Positions 16,065-20,204 of a stretch of 20,204 nucleotides of DNA are shown here, piece after piece. The notes beneath the pieces are model-generated. The model saw nothing but the letters and a program-made list of their open reading frames with translations. It did not search any database and was not told the DNA's origin. Positions within the stretch are counted from its first letter, which is position 1, and each line of letters starts with the position of its first letter. The stretch is taken from assembly GCA_964652565.1 (NCBI GenBank), contig CAZZEC010000110.1, forward strand, positions 1-20,204. The letters run 5' to 3'. This stretch comes from JBCCTX01 sp964652565. Lineage in GTDB: Bacteria > Bacteroidota > Bacteroidia > J057. The translations under genes were made by a program, and so were the position numbers.

Positions 16065-16970
16065 ATGATGAAAGCGAAGAACTCGTTTAAAGGAAAACCT
16101 TTGCTCTTTAGAAGCGCTATCTCTGCCCTAATACTGGTACTTGGTATTGCTTGTCAGGAAGAAAATGAAGTAATGACTCAAGGGCTGGAAGAGGAAAATG
16201 TTATGCTCGCAGTCCACAATGAAGAAGTCATGACATTATTCGAAGAAGTGGAAGATATTGCCATGGATGTAACAGAGACGCGTGAAACCGAATCTGACAA
16301 AAGGTTGGCAAATTCTCATGCATCAGACTGGAGATGTGGAAGCGTTACGCATGATACGATTCAAAAAATATTTACTATCGATTTTGGTACAGCTTGTACA
16401 GGACAAGATGGGAAAACGAGAAGCGGAAAAATAATTATTACCTATGATAAAAGGTTATTCCTTCCAGGGGCTCAACGTACGATTACCCTTGAAAATTATA
16501 TAGTAGATAGCCTTAAAGTAATGGGTACCAAAATTATTACAAACGAAAGCGAAAGTTTGACAGATTTTATCCGTTTGAATGTACAATTAGTAAACGGGCA
16601 GGTTATTTGGCCTGATCAAAGCGTTGCCATGAGAAGCTTCAATCGTACCAAAACCTGGATGCGCGCAGCAAACCCCATCTCTGATGAATACCAAATTGAA
16701 GGTACTGTTGAGGGAGTAACCAGATTGGGTATTTCATATCGAGTAGAAATCATGGAACCCCTGATATACAAAAGAAGTTGTAGGTTCCAGGGAGTTTTCT
16801 TACCTGTTGATGGAGTCAAAGATATCATGAGAACTGACAAACCTGATACAGAAATTAATTATGGTGAAGGTGAATGCGATAATATTGTCGTAATCACTCA
16901 ATCACAGCAATCCCAGGAAGTGAATATAGCATCCGAAATTATTAGACTGAGAAAATTAGCATCAAGATAA
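16065..16970 (+). CDS. Lipoprotein of unknown function
   Basis: 301 aa, exported and lipid-anchored: a charged start, a hydrophobic stretch (about 19-28) and the lipobox LGIAC with Cys30. The mature part begins with an acidic helical segment (31-80), followed by a probable beta-rich domain. Four further cysteines (91, 111, 239, 271) could form two disulfides. The pattern FGTACTGQDGKTRSGKIIITY (105-126) and the ending NYGEGECDN (265-273) recall a recurrent group of Bacteroidota lipoproteins with no known role. Two adjacent ATGs (16065 and 16068) could serve as start; the first is given. It has its own terminator downstream, so it is likely monocistronic and unrelated to GSIII. No catalytic motif is seen. 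Confidence 0.85.
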   Translation: MMKAKNSFKGKPLLFRSAISALILVLGIACQEENEVMTQGLEEENVMLAVHNEEVMTLFEEVEDIAMDVTETRETESDKRLANSHASDWRCGSVTHDTIQKIFTIDFGTACTGQDGKTRSGKIIITYDKRLFLPGAQRTITLENYIVDSLKVMGTKIITNESESLTDFIRLNVQLVNGQVIWPDQSVAMRSFNRTKTWMRAANPISDEYQIEGTVEGVTRLGISYRVEIMEPLIYKRSCRFQGVFLPVDGVKDIMRTDKPDTEINYGEGECDNIVVITQSQQSQEVNIASEIIRLRKLASR

Positions 16971-17001
16971 ACCCATCTTTTTACCCAACTAAACCCTCAT
17001 G

Positions 17002-17039
17002 CCCACAATTGTTAGCTCCCGCTAACATTGTGGGTTTTT
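17002..17039 (+). terminator. Rho-independent terminator after lipoprotein gene
   Basis: A 14-bp stem with one bulged T (CCCACAATTGTTAGC at 17002-17016, GCTAACATTGTGGG at 17021-17034) and a 4-nt loop, followed by TTTTT. Clear and strong; it also separates the following DUF1835 gene. Confidence 0.9.
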
Positions 17040-17078
17040 CTTGATACATTTATAATAAGACGTTAAACAAAAATTATT

Positions 17079-18029
17079 ATGTCTATCATACATATCTTTA
17101 ACGGAGATGGATTGGCTTCATCACTGTCGCCGCATCTAAATGAGCAGTTTTTCCTGACATGGAGAGAAATACTGTGTTTAGGCCCAGTATCTCATGCAGT
17201 ATGCGATTCGAACTTTTTCTCTGTTCGGAAACAGTATCTCACAGAGATATTAGGTACAACTGAGAGTGAATATATCGATGTATTTCAAACGGAATGGGAA
17301 AAATTTCTCAAAAAAGATCCTGTAGACGAAATGGTAGCATGGTTTGGCGCTGATTATTTTTGCCAAATTAATTTGATGGCCTTCATTGCTGCAATTAGCC
17401 GATCTCATAAAAAAGATATCCCTATCAGTCTCATTTGTTTAGATACCTTTCCAGATGTAGGACCTATAAGCTGTATTGGAGATTTAAGTCCAGGACAATT
17501 AATGAGTTTAATCCCTTCAAGAAAAACGCTTACAAAAAATCAGATGGATACCGCACTAAGATTTTGGACCATCTATACTGGAGAGGACCCCACATTATTT
17601 AATCAATTCAACATTGAAGAAGAGATCGATCCTGCATTTCTTTCAAAAACTATTCTCAACTACAAACATCTTTTTCCAGGTAAAAATGGACTCAATACCA
17701 TAGAAAATGAAATCTTATCCCACATTTACGAACATCGACCCAAAGAAAAGCAATTATTGAGACACTTACTTACAACGGATTCCAACTTTGTGTTCGGAGA
17801 CATGATCTATTCGTTGGCTATTCAAAGCTTAATGCCACAATTTGTTGAAAAACATAGAACAAATGAAGAATCTATTCTTACATTGACTCCTGAGGGAGTA
17901 GATATATTATTACATAATTCCAGTAATTCAACTCGAAATAAAACAAGTGCTTTCTCAGTACTAGGTGGTGTTGATACTAGTAAATTTTACTACAACGCCC
18001 AATCAAATGAAATTGCACTTTCCAACTAA
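17079..18029 (+). CDS. DUF1835-domain protein, function unknown
   Basis: 316 aa with no signal peptide or membrane segment, so probably cytoplasmic. The N-terminal part matches the DUF1835 pattern: HIFNGDGLA (5-13), WREILCLGP (28-36), WFGADYFCQINLMAF (88-102) and ICLD (119-122). These form a phosphate-binding-like loop plus conserved acidic and Trp residues that look like an active or ligand site. The second half is mostly helical and less conserved, with LTPEGVDIL near 280-290 resembling a winged-helix-like ending. No enzyme activity is established for this family as far as I know. The ATG at 17079 immediately precedes the first conserved strand. Its stop abuts the stop of the convergent DUF255 gene. 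Confidence 0.78.
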   Translation: MSIIHIFNGDGLASSLSPHLNEQFFLTWREILCLGPVSHAVCDSNFFSVRKQYLTEILGTTESEYIDVFQTEWEKFLKKDPVDEMVAWFGADYFCQINLMAFIAAISRSHKKDIPISLICLDTFPDVGPISCIGDLSPGQLMSLIPSRKTLTKNQMDTALRFWTIYTGEDPTLFNQFNIEEEIDPAFLSKTILNYKHLFPGKNGLNTIENEILSHIYEHRPKEKQLLRHLLTTDSNFVFGDMIYSLAIQSLMPQFVEKHRTNEESILTLTPEGVDILLHNSSNSTRNKTSAFSVLGGVDTSKFYYNAQSNEIALSN

Positions 18030-20120
18030 CTATTGAGATTGCTGAATCAAGTTCAAGCCATCTTCCACAGTAGTAACAGGCAATTTACATGTCTTATTTT
18101 GACATACATAGATCGTGGTTTGCCCTTTGATCAATTTATTTTCCAGCAATGCCAAATCCCCTTCTGAAGTTCCGCCCAGAAATAATACATTGGGATGATA
18201 TGCTCGTGCCATTTGACTTCGGTATGATTCAGCGTGTTCCCCTAGTATAGCTACTTCCAATGGAGGATAAATCATTTTTAGAGATAAAGAACCCCAGTTG
18301 GCATAAAAGCCAGGACCTTCCACGAGCAGTTCATTCATTTGACCCAACATCTGTTTTGACAAATCGATCCATTCCTCCTTGTAAAAATAATTACCCAAAG
18401 AAAATAGCACATGGCTCATGACCGAATTTGAGCCAGGAATAACGTCATCGGCCATCTCTCGAGTACGTGTGAGTAAATGTTCTCCTTCATTAGACGTATA
18501 AAAGAAAGTACCTGTCGACTCATCAAAAAAGTGAGTCATCGCGTATTTCACAAGTTGTTCTGCATCTTCAAGCCATTGCTCATCAAAGGTCACCTGATAC
18601 AATTCAATAAAGGCTTGTGCCAAAAATGCATAATCATCCATAAAACCTGGTACAGTAGATGTACCATCTTTATAGATACGAAATAATTGTCCATTTTTAG
18701 CCCAGCATTGCGCTTTGAGAAACCTGGCATTGCGTAGGGCAGTAGAGAGGTAGGTTGAATCTCCAAAAGCTTTAAAAGCATCTATATAACCTTTCATCAT
18801 GAGGGCGTTCCATGAAGTGATCTGTTTATCATCCAGTCTGGGCTTTTCTCGTCGCGCTCTCTCTTCCAATAGCGTTTCCTGGGCCTCAGCAAGTCTTTCT
18901 TTCATTTGGATAGGATCTTCTCCTCTGTCTTTAGCAAAAGCGGAGAGCGACTGATCTTTGAATAAAATATTTTTCGACTCCCAGTTTCCTTCTTCTGTAA
19001 CATTAAAAAACTCACAGAACCATTGACTATCTTTTCCCAGTAAGACATCTAATTCTTCCTTCTTCCATACGTAATATTTCCCTTCCTCTCCTTCACTGTC
19101 TGCATCCAATGATGAATAAAAACCACCCTCATCGCTCATTAGTTCTTGCTCAATAAATAGTAAACTTTCTCTGACAACTTGCTCATACATCTCATTACCC
19201 GTCATTCGATAGGCATCTGAATATACACTTATCAACTGTCCATTGTCGTATAGCATTTTTTCAAAATGAGGAATCAACCAGTCTTCATCAGTAGCATATC
19301 GAGAAAACCCTCCACCAAGATGATCATAAATACCACCCTTCATCATATTATCTAAGGTGATTGTCACTGCGTTCAAAGCCTGTTCATTTTTGGTGAAATA
19401 TGCATACTCCATTAGGAAGTTGAGGTTTACAGGCATAGGAAATTTAGGAGCACCTTTTCTCCCACCTTTAACCATATCCATTTGAGATAATAGCGTATCC
19501 ACTGCTAACGCCAATTCTTCTGACGATATCGAACTAGCAAACCTAACTGGGGTTACTGCTTGTAGTTGCTCTATTTTGTCTGTTACCCTTTGAGCCAGAT
19601 CTTCTGCCTTGGTAGGAGATGATGCATATATATCTTGTACGCGTTGGAGTATGTTGATCCATTGCTCCTTGGGAAAATACGTGCCTGCAAAAATAGGTCT
19701 TTGGTCTGGCAAGGCGATAATATTCAACGGCCAACCACAATTTTGTCTACTTATAAGTTGACAGGCAGTCATGTAAATGTCATCTACATCCGGTCTTTCC
19801 TCCCGATCTACTTTTATTGATACAAAATATTGATTCATTACCTCAGCAACTGTAGTATCTTCAAAGGATTCATCCTCCATCACATGACACCAGTGGCAGG
19901 CTGCATACCCAATACTGATAAGAATAAGTTTTTGCTCTGCCTGAGCCTTTTCAAAGGCTTCTTCTCCCCAAGGATACCAATCCACCGGATTGAAAGCATG
20001 TTGCTGCAAATAGGGACTTTGAGCATTTATCAACCGATTCCCCTCTGATGAATCTTGTGCTGAACAGGCCACAGTCAATATCAACGCCAGGGCTACCCAT
20101 AAATAAACTAAACACTTCAT
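18030..20120 (-). CDS. DUF255 thioredoxin-fold lipoprotein (YyaL/SPATA20-like)
   Basis: 696 aa. The N-terminal thioredoxin-like DUF255 domain (about 25-190) contains NRLINAQSPYLQQHAFNPVD, the redox motif CHWC (Cys75, Cys78) and VDREERPDVD. The rest resembles an alpha/alpha six-barrel with conserved stretches YDHLGGGFSRYATDEDWLIP, HFEKMLYDN, GGFYSSLDADSEGEEGKYY and DDKQITSWNALM. The family is widespread (bacterial YyaL, animal SPATA20) but its biochemical role is unresolved. Many members start directly at the SPYLxQH region; this one has a lipobox, LTVAC with Cys19, after a hydrophobic stretch, indicating export and lipid anchoring. The ATG at 20120 gives exactly that signal. No terminator fits after its stop because the neighbouring gene begins its 3' end at the next base. 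Confidence 0.92.
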   Translation of the reverse strand: MKCLVYLWVALALILTVACSAQDSSEGNRLINAQSPYLQQHAFNPVDWYPWGEEAFEKAQAEQKLILISIGYAACHWCHVMEDESFEDTTVAEVMNQYFVSIKVDREERPDVDDIYMTACQLISRQNCGWPLNIIALPDQRPIFAGTYFPKEQWINILQRVQDIYASSPTKAEDLAQRVTDKIEQLQAVTPVRFASSISSEELALAVDTLLSQMDMVKGGRKGAPKFPMPVNLNFLMEYAYFTKNEQALNAVTITLDNMMKGGIYDHLGGGFSRYATDEDWLIPHFEKMLYDNGQLISVYSDAYRMTGNEMYEQVVRESLLFIEQELMSDEGGFYSSLDADSEGEEGKYYVWKKEELDVLLGKDSQWFCEFFNVTEEGNWESKNILFKDQSLSAFAKDRGEDPIQMKERLAEAQETLLEERARREKPRLDDKQITSWNALMMKGYIDAFKAFGDSTYLSTALRNARFLKAQCWAKNGQLFRIYKDGTSTVPGFMDDYAFLAQAFIELYQVTFDEQWLEDAEQLVKYAMTHFFDESTGTFFYTSNEGEHLLTRTREMADDVIPGSNSVMSHVLFSLGNYFYKEEWIDLSKQMLGQMNELLVEGPGFYANWGSLSLKMIYPPLEVAILGEHAESYRSQMARAYHPNVLFLGGTSEGDLALLENKLIKGQTTIYVCQNKTCKLPVTTVEDGLNLIQQSQ

Positions 20121-20204
20121 ATATACAAGATAGTAATAAGTTTTAACAGGAAGAGGTCATGTAAAGGGCAAACGCACCAAATTTTATAAATAATTCTTTG
20201 TGAT

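Overview
The window looks like an ordinary chromosomal segment of a member of the Bacteroidota, probably a marine or environmental lineage (Saprospiria- or Cytophagia-like; the class is uncertain). The reasons are low GC, starts without clear Shine-Dalgarno sequences, several upstream regions matching the Bacteroidota TTTG / TAnnTTTG promoter pattern, a roughly 1500-residue TamB with the Bacteroidota-type C-terminus, a glutamine synthetase III, and lipoproteins with the family's typical layout. No phage structural genes, CRISPR, rRNA or tRNA were found.

Layout: 1-715 holds no recognisable gene. An SDR oxidoreductase (-) and a TetR/AcrR regulator (+) are divergent, with an unexplained intrinsic terminator between them. 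A 163-bp convergent gap packed with two unrelated tandem repeats (degenerate 8-mers and 7-mers) separates tetR from a very long tamB (-). Divergent from tamB is an N-acetylmuramoyl-L-alanine amidase without a visible signal peptide, followed by an NfuA-like Fe-S carrier (+). A bidirectional terminator lies between nfu and a two-gene unit on the minus strand: trkA (K+ uptake regulator) followed 1 nt later by a secreted TPR protein. Divergent from trkA is an exported UlaG-like metallo-beta-lactamase-fold hydrolase. A gap with a small IS-end-like remnant and a strong terminator leads to the nitrogen-assimilation pair: a eukaryotic-type GSII (-) and a GSIII (glnN, +), divergent from a 303-bp intergenic region. 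Then come a lipoprotein of unknown function (+), a DUF1835 protein (+), and a DUF255/thioredoxin-fold lipoprotein (-). The last two meet tail to tail with no bases between their stop codons.

How the genes work together: the clear functional group is the GSII/GSIII pair, two unrelated-class enzymes for the same reaction (glutamate + NH3 + ATP to glutamine). trkA and the TPR gene appear to form one transcript, and a symmetric inverted repeat sits on the trkA promoter. tamB, the amidase, the TPR protein and the lipoproteins are envelope functions but do not form one pathway. I did not find a convincing new defence or biosynthetic system. The items most worth a second look are the trkA promoter palindrome, the repeats at 2294-2443, the IS-like remnant at 12190-12348, and the apparently cytoplasmic amidase.
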